From: a virus | Virus record (IMG/VR): IMGVR_UViG_3300024999_000110 | Span: 1 to 60,243 of that record | Strand: one strand, 5' to 3' | Length of the DNA stretch: 60,243 nt | Shown here: piece by piece, positions 15,555-23,098 of the stretch | Position numbering within the stretch: the first letter of the stretch is position 1 | Layout: each line of letters begins with the position of its first letter | The notes under the pieces: generated by a model | What the model was told of the DNA's origin: nothing | The model's database searches: none | What the model saw: only the letters and a program-made list of their open reading frames with translations | Translations under genes and position numbers: made by a program

Positions 15555-16130
15555 ATGTCAAGCCCACACATGTCATTTCGCCTAAATCATTACCAACTAG
15601 CCAAAGCATTAAGAATCCTTGTAACCTTAGAACCCAACCAACCAATAGCATCGCTATCCCAGGCAGCAAAATTAATAATCATTGACTGGATATCAAAGCA
15701 CTCCATCCATACATCATTAGAATGCGCTCAAGCAGACATAAACGCAATCAAGTTAATCAATACACTGCAGGTAGACCAAATAGACCCATACACAACCATA
15801 CAAAACATTATGGCACAAGCAAAAGCTCAACAACCATTCCAGGCACAACAATCATTACAGATAAAAGCCCAGGCACAGAAATCAGCCCAACAAATACAAA
15901 GAGATATTGAAGATACCAGACTCTTTGAACAGCTCAGACGTGAACATGCATTAAAAGAAGCACAAGAATTAAAAGATAAAGAGCTTGATACACAAATAGA
16001 GCTATCTTTGCAAACAAGAAAACCACTTCCCAAACCGTCAGAATTCCATGATCCAAACATCACCGAGTCAGAAATATCAACTATAACTGACTTCAGCCCA
16101 CCGAAAGATTGGATTGACAGCGAGGAGTAA
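15555..16130 (+). CDS. Ribbon-helix-helix-like protein with coiled-coil tail
   Basis: 191 residues. The N-terminal 50 residues (MSSPHMSFRLNHYQLAKAL opening, then LEPNQPIASLSQAAKLII) look like a ribbon-helix-helix: an Arg-containing strand, helix, turn, helix. They match the 19367 product closely. Residues about 90-150 are a Gln/Ala/Lys-rich coiled coil, and the end is acidic and Pro-rich. It directly follows the iteron-like repeats, so a repeat-binding repressor or initiator is an attractive inference. Its coding strand is strikingly rich in A and C. The ATG is not preceded by a strong ribosome site (CGGAGCAACCATT). Confidence 0.55.
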   Translation: MSSPHMSFRLNHYQLAKALRILVTLEPNQPIASLSQAAKLIIIDWISKHSIHTSLECAQADINAIKLINTLQVDQIDPYTTIQNIMAQAKAQQPFQAQQSLQIKAQAQKSAQQIQRDIEDTRLFEQLRREHALKEAQELKDKELDTQIELSLQTRKPLPKPSEFHDPNITESEISTITDFSPPKDWIDSEE

Positions 16131-16145
16131 ACACAACAAATGAAC

Positions 16146-16187
16146 GGGCATAACGTGGTGGAATTACACAGTTTTTACGTTATGCCC
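16146..16187. repeat. 11-bp inverted repeat after the 15555 gene
   Basis: GGGCATAACGT (16146-16156) pairs perfectly with ACGTTATGCCC (16177-16187) around a 20-base loop. It begins 13 bases after the stop codon. No U-run follows rightward, so it is a weak terminator at best. Confidence 0.55.
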
Positions 16188-16391
16188 CCCGCTTAGCCAC
16201 CACAACGGCCGCCACGCCACGTTCCCGACCGTCCATGCCACCATACCCACCGTCCCGTTACGGCCTGTCACGGCCATCCTACGCCCTTCTAGCCCCCTAT
16301 TTCGCCCGGCCACCATACTATATACACGCCACCAACCAACTACCACAACGTAGCACAACGGCTTCGCCGTAAACCACCTACGTGTTTTTTG
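16188..16391 (+). other. C-rich intergenic segment without a gene
   Basis: About 200 bases of unusual composition: C and A dominate one strand with repeated CCACCA/CACCA words, quite unlike the A/T-rich genes on either side. It ends with a small ACGGC-TTC-GCCGT hairpin just before the 16392 promoter. It resembles the right part of the candidate origin and may be a continuation of it. Leftward frames here (16164-16427) have no ribosome site. Confidence 0.45.
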
Positions 16392-16420
16392 TTGACAAAC
16401 CCACGTGTATACGGTACAAT
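16392..16420 (+). promoter_or_regulatory. Strong sigma70-type promoter
   Basis: TTGACA (16392-16397), 17 bases, TACAAT (16415-16420), close to consensus. It should start the long rightward early operon from about 16427. Confidence 0.8.
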
Positions 16421-16447
16421 AACACATACTACAGCCATACTACAGCC

Positions 16448-16600
16448 ATAGAGGAAATCAAAGCAATTGCAAGCGCTCTTCCAACAGACCAAGCGCGCGA
16501 AACAGTAGTACTATTTTTATTTTCAATAGGTTTTACAGCAGAACAGGCTCAACAGATTATCAATAACGATACAGTTTTAAAGAATATCTTTACAAATTAA
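16448..16600 (+). CDS. Small early protein with unclear (non-AUG?) start
   Basis: The frame ends at TAA 16600. The only in-frame ATG (16382) lies upstream of the promoter and its start site, so it cannot be used by that transcript. The conserved-looking part begins IEEIKAIASALPTDQARE at an ATA codon (16448). The true start must be a non-AUG codon or the gene is damaged. The sequence has an ALPTDQARETVVLF segment similar to the LSPEQLASII tail motif of other early proteins, and ends AEQAQQIINND. Coordinates of the 5' end are therefore approximate. Confidence 0.35.
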   Translation: MEEIKAIASALPTDQARETVVLFLFSIGFTAEQAQQIINNDTVLKNIFTN

Positions 16601-16613
16601 TCCGGGAGTTATC

Positions 16614-16901
16614 ATGAAACCTTCCGAAGCAAACTATTATCTTGTAACCTCCAATGCTAGAGCCACAATCAGCAAAGGAACGGTTCTTATTAATTATACA
16701 ACTAAGAAGCCATTTCCATGTAATTTCTGTCACCAACTAACTTTACGAATTTGCCTAGATACCAGAATCAAAGATAACAATCTCAACCTAATTAATTGCT
16801 GCAAAGAATGCCAAAAGATTCAAAATGGTGCTAAAGAAACCATTACTATCAGTACAGTCTGTAAGAAAGATGACGAAGTTGTTAAGGAATCTAAAATATG
16901 A
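16614..16901 (+). CDS. Hypothetical Cys-rich early protein, 95 aa
   Basis: Good CGGGAG ribosome site. Two cysteine pairs, CNFC near residue 36 and CCKEC near residue 62, could form a single zinc site, as in zinc ribbons. Small phage proteins of this kind often bind RNA polymerase or nucleic acid, but no family is recognised here. Its stop overlaps the ATG of the next frame (ATGA). Confidence 0.55.
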   Translation: MKPSEANYYLVTSNARATISKGTVLINYTTKKPFPCNFCHQLTLRICLDTRIKDNNLNLINCCKECQKIQNGAKETITISTVCKKDDEVVKESKI

Positions 16902-17185
16902 ACACAACATTCTATTATGCCCTTGCCCCAAGTGAGCTGTTCCACCTGCAAGAGCAATGCACAATTTGGATGCCTGAAACCCAGCCGCTTAATCAATCAA
17001 TTTGGGAACCTAGCCAGATCATTGCCACCTGAGACCTTAGTTACTTGTTCCAAATTGCAGAAATGCTCCAGATTGGAGCCATTACACCTAGTGAAGTCAT
17101 TTGGATTGAGATCAAGCACAAAACAGCGACAGGTTACATATTTAGAAACGATGGCAAGATTGCAAACTTCTTTCGCATAATCTAA
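16898..17185 (+). pseudogene. Early gene interrupted by an in-frame TGA
   Basis: ATG 16898 is coupled to the upstream stop (ATGA). The frame reads MNTTFYYALAPSELF and on to PSQIIAT, meets TGA at 17030-17032, then continues in the same frame as DLSYLFQIAEMLQIGAITP to GKIANFFRII and TAA 17185. Both halves have protein-like composition and together give one compact protein of about 95 codons. Either a sense codon (for example TGG) mutated to TGA and the gene is dead or split, or the codon is read through. The rest of the phage uses TGA as a normal stop. Confidence 0.5.
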
Positions 17186-17200
17186 CTTATGGAGATTATT

Positions 17201-17410
17201 ATGGAAACTCGATATGACTCTTATTATGAAAAAGAAATTCCTTATAAAATGTCTTTAGAAGAATTATTATCTATTGAGTATAAACGTGAAGAAGATATTT
17301 TAGCTTATTTTAGATATATTGGCATTGATAATGTAAGAGTTATTTTACCAGCAACACCACAAGCCAGTATTCATAAAACCCCTTTTTTTTGGAATTGCTA
17401 TGTGTTCTAG
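17201..17410 (+). CDS. Small acidic hypothetical protein, 69 aa
   Basis: I use ATG 17201, since the in-frame ATG at 17189 supplies the GGAG for it. The product is Tyr/Glu-rich (RYDSYYEKEIPYKM, LLSIEYKREEDIL). It is AT-rich and lies in the early operon, overlapping the next frame by 11 bases. Function unknown. Confidence 0.5.
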   Translation: METRYDSYYEKEIPYKMSLEELLSIEYKREEDILAYFRYIGIDNVRVILPATPQASIHKTPFFWNCYVF

Positions 17411-17621
17411 TAATAAAACTGCTACTCTTTGTAGAATGATTAATAATAAAAATGATTTATATAATCCATTAATAGAGAAAGAAAATACTATTCATCCAGG
17501 ACATTGGTATCATGTCTATAAAATTGAATTTACTCCTATAGAGTATGAAGGAGTAATTGAAAGGTTTTATTTTTCTGCTTTCTGTTCATTACTAAAATCA
17601 GATAAGGCTAAAATTGTCTAA
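17400..17621 (+). CDS. Small hypothetical protein, 73 aa
   Basis: ATG 17400 overlaps the end of the upstream gene. The product has a HPGHWYHVYKIEF stretch, then a beta-like EGVIERFYFSAFCSL. Only a weak GGAATT lies upstream, so coupling may drive translation. Function unknown. Confidence 0.45.
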   Translation: MCSSNKTATLCRMINNKNDLYNPLIEKENTIHPGHWYHVYKIEFTPIEYEGVIERFYFSAFCSLLKSDKAKIV

Positions 17622-17680
17622 CCAATCCAAGCAACGGAGTTGCCCGCTTTTAACCACCAGCCAATCAAGGAGAACAAAGC

Positions 17681-17887
17681 ATGAATAAGCAAAGCTACCA
17701 AATTCAGTCTGATTATTTCTGTAAATGTGGAAAACCAATTAAAATGAACCTCTTTAGTAAGAAAATAGCAAAGACCTTCTTTGCTACAGGTGTCACAGAA
17801 TCTCAATCGGAAAGCCAGCCCAACATGTACCACGAAGAAAAAGGCTTGATGCAGGACTGCCAGTGCATAACTAAATTGCCTGCCTAA
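17681..17887 (+). CDS. Small Cys-containing hypothetical protein, 68 aa
   Basis: CAAGGAGAACAAAGC precedes the ATG. CKCG at residues 14-17 and CQC near the C-terminus could bind one metal ion. The rest is Gln/Ser/Lys-rich. It is followed by a hairpin (17894-17925). Function unknown. Confidence 0.5.
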   Translation: MNKQSYQIQSDYFCKCGKPIKMNLFSKKIAKTFFATGVTESQSESQPNMYHEEKGLMQDCQCITKLPA

Positions 17888-17893
17888 TCACCA

Positions 17894-17925
17894 GGGCAAA
17901 GACTTTGCAATATTGAGCTTTGCCC
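17894..17925 (+). repeat. Hairpin after the 17681 gene
   Basis: GGGCAAAG (17894-17901) pairs with CTTTGCCC (17918-17925), loop 16 bases, 6 bases after the stop. A C-run rather than a T-run follows, so full termination is doubtful. Confidence 0.5.
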
Positions 17926-17986
17926 CCCCCCTGGTTATGAGTTAGTCAATTTAATAACCTTAGATATGACCAAATGTTTAGTTTCG

Positions 17987-18004
17987 CTGTTCATCCTTGA
18001 ACAA
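17987..18004. promoter_or_regulatory. Variant of the GTTCA-N4-TGAAC palindrome
   Basis: GCTGTTCA-TCCT-TGAACA has the same arms and flanking GC as the 13421 site, with a different 4-base centre. It lies in the gap upstream of the 18045 gene. Conserved arms with a variable centre favour a protein-binding site. Confidence 0.45.
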
Positions 18005-18044
18005 CCATTACAACAATTTACACTAAGGGGAGAATGTTATAATT

Positions 18045-18233
18045 ATGAAAGGCAAAACGATTCGTTTCTACAACAGATTTGGAACCCATATGGGCTGGAA
18101 ATACCTTGCCAATGTGACATACTTTGAACTGCTTAACTGGCTCAAGGCAGGCAACACATTAAGATTTCAGAAACAAATCCTGACTAAGGACTCTCACAGT
18201 AATGAAATCTTCAAAATCTTGCGGAGATCATAA
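18045..18233 (+). CDS. Small basic hypothetical protein, 62 aa
   Basis: AAGGGGAGAATG lies upstream. The product has a short beta start (KTIRFYNRFG) and a helical VTYFELLNWLKAG segment with a basic tail. Its last base is the first base of the next start (TAATG). No family recognised. Confidence 0.5.
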   Translation: MKGKTIRFYNRFGTHMGWKYLANVTYFELLNWLKAGNTLRFQKQILTKDSHSNEIFKILRRS

Positions 18234-18553
18234 TGACAATGACATCAGAAGAGATTATGTCTTTCCAAGGGCACGAGTTTACCTACGTGTTCGAAGATAA
18301 CGATACAATGTCAGCATATGTTAAGAAAATAGACTTAGAAAAAGAACTATTATCTTTCTGGAGCTTTTCACTAGTTACAGATAGCGGATATGAGTTTGAA
18401 CCACTAGATGATGAAGAAAAAATTGAGGGTGCTTGTTGTTTAGGTTATTCAAATACATTAGATAAAATTATTGAATTTATTACAGAAATAAAAACTATTA
18501 GAAAACATTTATCTAAACAAACAGGAATTTATTTTGACGGATGTCCATTCTAA
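18233..18553 (+). CDS. Hypothetical protein, small paralogous family A
   Basis: 106 residues, acidic. The core GHEFTYVFEDNDTMSAYVKK then ID is similar in layout to the 20289 product (GVEFDYIDRNG then AFVKVVD) and the 24054 product (GKRIKYISPSG then VVSCVKDI). A small SH3-like or Tudor-like beta barrel would suit, but this is a guess. A DGCPF C-terminus. Function unknown. Confidence 0.5.
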   Translation: MTMTSEEIMSFQGHEFTYVFEDNDTMSAYVKKIDLEKELLSFWSFSLVTDSGYEFEPLDDEEKIEGACCLGYSNTLDKIIEFITEIKTIRKHLSKQTGIYFDGCPF

Positions 18554-18564
18554 GGAGCTTAGAC

Positions 18565-19008
18565 ATGAAAAAACTCTGTCCAATTTGCAACACCCTCAAT
18601 GAAGCAATCGGCTTCAACTTAACTGAAAAAGAAATTCATAACATTCGTAAGATTGGTTTGTCCGAACAGCTTTGCAAGACCTGTTACCAGAAAGAACTTG
18701 CAACCAGGCTAGAATCTACCAAAGCTACTTTAATTCCGCTGAACAAAGAAAAAGAAATTACTCAGACTGCATACCATAAAGCCTATGAAGCATGGAAAGA
18801 AGTAGCCAGCATTTATCAAGCTATCGATTACAATCTCAACATGAATAAACATGCAATCAAAATGAAAGAATCAACCAAGATAAGAGTGCCAAAAACTAGT
18901 GAACCAGTCAACATTGAGCTTCTTTGCCAGCAGATTCTTTCTACCCTAAGTAAAGAACAACAACAGGCTATTATTCAAACCTTTAAAGCAACTCAAACCA
19001 TAGGATAA
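18565..19008 (+). CDS. Zinc-ribbon-like protein with shared C-terminal motif
   Basis: I start at ATG 18565 (TAAGGAGCTTAGAC ribosome site), giving 147 residues. CPIC at 5-8 and CKTC near residue 37 form a likely zinc ribbon. A helical coiled-coil middle follows. The C-terminus LLCQQILSTLSKEQQQAII resembles the tails of the 13945, 25080 and 33206 products. Zinc ribbon plus a common docking-like tail suggests a protein- or nucleic-acid-binding adaptor. Confidence 0.5.
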   Translation: MKKLCPICNTLNEAIGFNLTEKEIHNIRKIGLSEQLCKTCYQKELATRLESTKATLIPLNKEKEITQTAYHKAYEAWKEVASIYQAIDYNLNMNKHAIKMKESTKIRVPKTSEPVNIELLCQQILSTLSKEQQQAIIQTFKATQTIG

Positions 19009-19013
19009 CTAAA

Positions 19014-19337
19014 ATGACTAAAATAGACCAACTATTTATTAGAGCATGCAAAAGTAAAGATCCTTATAAAAGACTTAAATCTATTCGTCGTCGTTTCTAT
19101 ATTCGCCTTAATGATGATGACAAATATATTACAATGAAATTGGCTGAAATATGTGATACATACATTCCAGTTAAATCCATTAAAATATTTGAGGACCTTA
19201 CTCATCCATTTGTAATGCGTAATGCCACTATTCAAGAGAAGTTATTTCGTCTTTTCTTGAATAATATTAGATTTGCTGAAATAACTGCATTTCCTGGCAT
19301 GATACCGCCTGCGATGTTTAGAAAAGTTAAAGATTAA
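19014..19337 (+). CDS. Hypothetical basic protein, 107 aa
   Basis: The N-terminal half is Lys/Arg-rich (DPYKRLKSIRRRFYIRL), the rest mixed helical (NATIQEKLFRLFLNN). Upstream of the ATG is GGATAACTAAA, a weak ribosome site. The early operon context suggests a nucleic-acid-binding or host-directed role, but no family is recognised. Confidence 0.5.
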   Translation: MTKIDQLFIRACKSKDPYKRLKSIRRRFYIRLNDDDKYITMKLAEICDTYIPVKSIKIFEDLTHPFVMRNATIQEKLFRLFLNNIRFAEITAFPGMIPPAMFRKVKD

Positions 19338-19366
19338 ATATTTTCCAATTAATAGGAACCATTACA

Positions 19367-19648
19367 ATGTCAAGCCCAATCATTACATTCCGCTTCACAA
19401 CCTATCAACTTGCTCGTGGCCTGCAAATTGTCCGCAGCCTGGAGCCGAACTTCCAACTTACTAGTCTTAGCCAACTAGTCAAGATCATCTATACTGATTA
19501 CCTGGCAAAAATGACCCTTAGCCAAACAGATGAAGTAAATCCAGACATTATGCAAGAAACCCAAGTTTTTATCTTAAATCCCAGAAAGAGAGAAATCAAC
19601 TTGATATCATTGGCTGATGAGGAAAACTTCACTCATCAGGAGGTATAA
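19367..19648 (+). CDS. Ribbon-helix-helix-like protein, paralogue of 15555
   Basis: 93 residues. The start MSSPIITFRFTTYQLARGL and the following LEPNFQLTSLSQLVKIIYTD match the N-terminus of the 15555 product at most positions (MSSP, FR, YQLA, LEPN, SLSQ, K-I, D). It lacks the long coiled-coil tail. The short strand-helix-helix arrangement is typical of Arc/MetJ-type repressors, which bind palindromes as dimers of dimers. It could bind the GTTCA-N4-TGAAC sites or the origin repeats; neither is shown. Confidence 0.55.
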   Translation: MSSPIITFRFTTYQLARGLQIVRSLEPNFQLTSLSQLVKIIYTDYLAKMTLSQTDEVNPDIMQETQVFILNPRKREINLISLADEENFTHQEV

Positions 19649-19649
19649 T

Positions 19650-19955
19650 ATGAAAAGAATACACGTAAACAATATTGTTATATGTAAAACATATTATGCA
19701 GTATGTGTGGGTTCAATATCAGCAATACAATTTGAAGAGATAATGATACCTAAAGATACAGTACATAATTTCAGAACAAATTTTACTTATGCCTGGTACT
19801 TGTCTGATATTGGTATTGAATATGAAAATGAATCATATATAAACAATCTTAATCGAGTATTTGATACGGAAGAAGAAGCTAAGAATTGGATAAGCACTGA
19901 AGAGTATAAACAAGATTTAGAACGCCATTGGAATGTGTGTTCTTTTGGTAAATAA
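19650..19955 (+). CDS. Hypothetical protein, 101 aa
   Basis: ATG 19650 follows AGGAGGTATAAT, a near-perfect site that decides the start over the upstream ATG (19617), and its ATG follows the previous stop by two bases. A beta-rich N-terminus (IHVNNIVICKTYYAVCVG) precedes FDTEEEAKNWISTEEY, a helix often seen in small phage proteins, and a C-terminal WNVCSFGK. Function unknown. Confidence 0.5.
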   Translation: MKRIHVNNIVICKTYYAVCVGSISAIQFEEIMIPKDTVHNFRTNFTYAWYLSDIGIEYENESYINNLNRVFDTEEEAKNWISTEEYKQDLERHWNVCSFGK

Positions 19956-19983
19956 CATCAGTCAATTAATAAAGGAACCAACT

Positions 19984-20241
19984 ATGAGTAAAGCCCGCGT
20001 AGTTTCAACCCGAATGACTATTGAAGATCTTGCCAAAGCTCGTGATGGCCTACTTGCTAAAGGCATAGACCCAGCTGAATTAACAACTAGTCAAATTATC
20101 AAACTTACTTTTTATTATGGAATCATTTATCTCTGCCAAGATCCAAAATCTTCACCGAGTCAAGAATCCATAGACTTTGTAAGGCAGAAATTCAGCAAGA
20201 CAAAAGTAACCAGGAGAATGCTCTTAACTGATCTGGAATAA
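19984..20241 (+). CDS. Ribbon-helix-helix-like protein, 85 aa
   Basis: AAAGGAACCAACT precedes ATG 19984. RVVSTRMTIEDLAKARDGLL then ELTTSQIIKLTFYYG has the strand-helix-turn-helix pattern of ribbon-helix-helix proteins and is distantly like the 15555 and 19367 products. A DNA-binding regulator is inferred. The C-terminal 25 residues are basic and Ser-rich. Confidence 0.5.
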   Translation: MSKARVVSTRMTIEDLAKARDGLLAKGIDPAELTTSQIIKLTFYYGIIYLCQDPKSSPSQESIDFVRQKFSKTKVTRRMLLTDLE

Positions 20242-20288
20242 TAATCTTGCAAGATTTTAAAGAACTCACAACCAAAGGAGACATAAAA

Positions 20289-20639
20289 ATGATAACAAGA
20301 GATAATATGAAAACAATGCTTGGAGTTGAATTTGATTACATTGACAGGAATGGAAGTATAACAAAGGCTTTTGTAAAAGTAGTTGATCCACAGAAAGGTA
20401 TATCTTTATTTTCATTATCTGACAGAACAGAAGATGGTTTTTGTCCAAGAGATGAAGGATTTAAAACTGAACAAGATGGTACTTGGTGCTTAGCATCTTT
20501 AGACTTCTCAGTAGAAAGGGAACTTGAAATTGCTTTAATGGATTTAAATGAAATTAATTCTACAGGAAAATTAGCCCCATTTAAAAGAGTAGAATCAGAT
20601 TATGATGGCAGTAATAATATAAATTGTATTTTTAGTTAG
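20289..20639 (+). CDS. Hypothetical protein, small paralogous family A
   Basis: The start at ATG 20289 is set by AAAGGAGACATAAAA. About 116 residues. MLGVEFDYIDRNGSITKAFV then VDPQKGISLFSLSD resembles the 18233 product in order of strands and spacing. The C-terminal half has an acidic helix (VERELEIALMDLNEI). Function unknown. Confidence 0.5.
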   Translation: MITRDNMKTMLGVEFDYIDRNGSITKAFVKVVDPQKGISLFSLSDRTEDGFCPRDEGFKTEQDGTWCLASLDFSVERELEIALMDLNEINSTGKLAPFKRVESDYDGSNNINCIFS

Positions 20640-20667
20640 GAGTACTCATAATAAAGGACCAAAAACA

Positions 20668-20784
20668 ATGAAATTAATATTCAAACTTCTTACAGCCCTT
20701 ATCATCTTAATCCTATTCGGCATTGCAGGAGAAATGGATTATCAACATACCATCTCGCAACAAGAACCAGTAGTTCAATATTAA
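20668..20784 (+). CDS. Single-pass membrane micro-protein, 38 aa
   Basis: AAAGGACCAAAAACA precedes the ATG. MKLIFKLLTALIILILFGIA is a hydrophobic segment that could be a membrane anchor or uncleaved signal, followed by a short polar tail. A host-membrane effector is possible. Complete frame, ends just before the ribosome site of the next gene. Confidence 0.5.
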   Translation: MKLIFKLLTALIILILFGIAGEMDYQHTISQQEPVVQY

Positions 20785-20797
20785 AAGGAGCACTATT

Positions 20798-21040
20798 ATG
20801 TGGGACTTCACTAAGAATGCGCAATATTCTTTTCGTACTTTTTATATCCCTGAACGTATGATGTATGGATTGGAGCGTTATATTGAGGGGCACATTAAAC
20901 CAGGAGGTTTTCTCTCAGCAGTTCTTAAAAATGATCTTCGCGGCGCTATTAACCATGCAGATAACGAAAACATTCAAAAGCTGCCAGCATACATAGAATT
21001 TTTATATAATGAAGCACCAAGCTTATGTTGTGGGAAGTGA
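20798..21040 (+). CDS. Conserved phage hypothetical protein, 80 aa
   Basis: IPERMMYGLERYIEGHIKPG then FLSAVLKNDLRGAINHAD and PAYIEFLYNEAPSLC is a pattern I recognise from small conserved proteins found in many phages and prophages (IPEHM..GLxRYI..G..PG.FL.AVL.NDL...). Their role is not known to me. AAAAGGAGCACTATT is a strong ribosome site. It is one of the better-conserved small early genes here. Confidence 0.65.
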   Translation: MWDFTKNAQYSFRTFYIPERMMYGLERYIEGHIKPGGFLSAVLKNDLRGAINHADNENIQKLPAYIEFLYNEAPSLCCGK

Positions 21041-21079
21041 AAAGAAGTTTAACGACTGGTTAAATAATAAATAATCACC

Positions 21080-21316
21080 ATGAAAAAACTCCCACACTAT
21101 AAGACACCAACTAACTTTCTTTGTCCAGCCTGCAATCATCCCTGTCGCATAATTGCCTTAGACGATTCATTCAGTTATTCTGGCACTCATTGCACTTATG
21201 GCCAAGCTGGCATTCACTATCCATCTGATTATGGCTCACCTGTAACTGATTGCTGCGAGGCAGACGTTCCAGATGCTGAGATGGATGAACCAGATTATTA
21301 TGATTATGGAGATTAA
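21080..21316 (+). CDS. Cys/His-rich zinc-binding-like protein, 78 aa
   Basis: CPACNHPCRIIALDDSFSYS then HCTYGQAGIHYP and DCCEADV supply enough Cys/His for one or two zinc ions. The tail is very acidic (DAEMDEPDYYDYGD). It lies three bases before the helicase gene, so they are probably translated together. Function unknown; similar zinc proteins occur in phage replication blocks. Confidence 0.55.
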   Translation: MKKLPHYKTPTNFLCPACNHPCRIIALDDSFSYSGTHCTYGQAGIHYPSDYGSPVTDCCEADVPDAEMDEPDYYDYGD

Positions 21317-21319
21317 GTT

Positions 21320-22873
21320 ATGGTAATGAAATATAAAGGCAAGACTCTTACCACCGAACAAGAGTCGCATGTCAATACCATTCTTGATGGAAACAATTAT
21401 GCCATCCAAGCACCTCCTGGCAGTGGCAAAACATTCTTACTCCTCGCTATGGCGCGCAAAATGTCAGGATACGGATTATCAATTTCATTCAACAAACTTC
21501 TCGCTCAAGAAGCTGCAACCAAGTTTTCTAGCAACATAATGTGCAAAACTGGCCATGCCTTAGCATACGGTGCAATTGGTTACAAATATAAGAAGAAGCT
21601 CAGCAAACTGACAGGCAAACAACTAGCTGATACTTTCGACATTGGAGAATGGCAGTTATATAACAGTCCAGCCAACAAAGGATACCTCATTCTAAATACG
21701 ATCCGCAAGTACTGTTATTCTAGCGATGAAGTTATTCAATACAAACATTTGCCAAGATTAACAATTCTTCAGGATGCAGACCTGGATATTATGCGTGAAG
21801 ATTTGGTTCACCATGCCAATCTTGTATTTAATGAAATGGCTGATGTTAATAAGCATATGCCAATAACTCATGATGTTTATCTCAAAATCTGGGCATTAAC
21901 AAACCCAATCATTAACAAAGACTTTATCTTCTTTGACGAATATCAAGATAGCAACCCAGTTATTGCACAAGTAATCAAGAATCAAAGTTGTCAAAAGATC
22001 TTCGTTGGAGACTGTTTCCAGCAAATCTACAGTTGGAGAGGTGCAGTCAATGCCTTGCAAGACGAGAATTTGGCAAAGCTATACATTACTAGAAGTTTCC
22101 GATTCGGTGAAAACATAGCCAATATGGCAAACACTATAATCACAGGCTATTATCCATATCAGTTTGCTTATGTGCCATTTCATGGCAACGACGATGTTGT
22201 TTCTTCTATCCATTACGAGCCCCTTCCAGCTGTGGATGCCATTCTCTGTCGAACAAACAAAGGAATTATTGCAGAAACAATCGAAGCTCTTGATAAGAAT
22301 CTTTCTGTCCACATCCTGGGAGGTACTCAACAACTTACATATCTTATCAACTCTATAATTCAGCTCAAACTCCAGGGATATTCAAATCATCCAGACTTAT
22401 TCCTTTTTAAGAACTTTGTCGATCTAGTCGAGTATGCTAATTCTCCAATGGGCGGAGATATTAAGCCAATCCTAAAATTAATCGAACTCTATGGCAGGGA
22501 ACGCTTATTAAGTATTCTAGAGTCAACTGTGGAAGATCCAAACGAAGCCGACGTAACCATAACTACGGCCCATAAAGCAAAAGGTCTGGAGTATCCTAGA
22601 GTGAGGCTAGCTAACGATTTCAAGGTTCCCAGCGATCAGGGCAACCCTACTACTGAAGAAACCAACATATTGTATGTAGCCGCATCCAGGGCACTTCATC
22701 AACTCGATGTAAGCAAGTGTGAAGCTTGCTGGCCACACACATTTGACAAGGCTCGAAAGGTTGCCTATGAACAATGGCAAGTAGATCAAATGAGTAGAAA
22801 AGACATTAATACTATGTTTAAAGAAGTTGTTAGTAAGCATATCAATGATCTTGAAAATGATGTTAAGTTTTAA
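21320..22873 (+). CDS. UvrD/Fbh1-like superfamily 1 DNA helicase
   Basis: 517 residues. Motifs in order: Q-motif-like LTTEQESHVNT at 10-20; Walker A APPGSGKT at 31-38; an Ia-like SISFNKLLAQEA; Walker B FFDEYQDSNP at 204-213; motif III FQQIYSWRGA near 233-242; motif IV SFRFGENIA; motif V TTAHKAKGLEYPRV near 415; and motif VI LYVAASRA. The short length and motif spacing are closer to Fbh1-type helicases than full UvrD/PcrA. It should unwind 3'-to-5' in replication or recombination. GGAGATTAAGTT precedes the ATG; a second ATG 6 bases in is possible. Confidence 0.8.
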   Translation: MVMKYKGKTLTTEQESHVNTILDGNNYAIQAPPGSGKTFLLLAMARKMSGYGLSISFNKLLAQEAATKFSSNIMCKTGHALAYGAIGYKYKKKLSKLTGKQLADTFDIGEWQLYNSPANKGYLILNTIRKYCYSSDEVIQYKHLPRLTILQDADLDIMREDLVHHANLVFNEMADVNKHMPITHDVYLKIWALTNPIINKDFIFFDEYQDSNPVIAQVIKNQSCQKIFVGDCFQQIYSWRGAVNALQDENLAKLYITRSFRFGENIANMANTIITGYYPYQFAYVPFHGNDDVVSSIHYEPLPAVDAILCRTNKGIIAETIEALDKNLSVHILGGTQQLTYLINSIIQLKLQGYSNHPDLFLFKNFVDLVEYANSPMGGDIKPILKLIELYGRERLLSILESTVEDPNEADVTITTAHKAKGLEYPRVRLANDFKVPSDQGNPTTEETNILYVAASRALHQLDVSKCEACWPHTFDKARKVAYEQWQVDQMSRKDINTMFKEVVSKHINDLENDVKF

Positions 22874-22884
22874 GTAGACTAATT

Positions 22885-23085
22885 ATGGATCATAAAATGT
22901 TAGCAAAAGTTCTTATGAAACAAGCAAAAATTTTTGCTCTTTATGCAGAACTTGAAGGCATGAAAGCTACTAACTTATCTCGTATATCAATAGGTGCAGC
23001 TATTGCATATCCTGGAAAAGAATTTACACGTATAGCAAATGATCTTAATGGTCTTTCTAGCGACCTTTTTGATCTGTCATATTAA
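22885..23085 (+). CDS. Small hypothetical helical protein, 66 aa
   Basis: Largely helical (MLAKVLMKQAKIFALYAELE), with a Gly/Ala-rich centre. Upstream bases are AGTAGACTAATT, with no strong ribosome site. It is preceded by the helicase and followed by two other small genes. No function assigned. Confidence 0.45.
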   Translation: MDHKMLAKVLMKQAKIFALYAELEGMKATNLSRISIGAAIAYPGKEFTRIANDLNGLSSDLFDLSY

Positions 23086-23098
23086 AGGAGCCTAACCT

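Noticed and set aside
16164-16427. Leftward 87-codon frame in the C-rich segment
   Set aside because: It follows from the base bias of the region, lacks a ribosome site and overlaps a strong opposite promoter.
16898-17185. Genome-wide use of TGA as a sense codon
   Set aside because: Many genes with well-supported lengths end at TGA, including ATGA couplings, and no other long gene contains an in-frame TGA.
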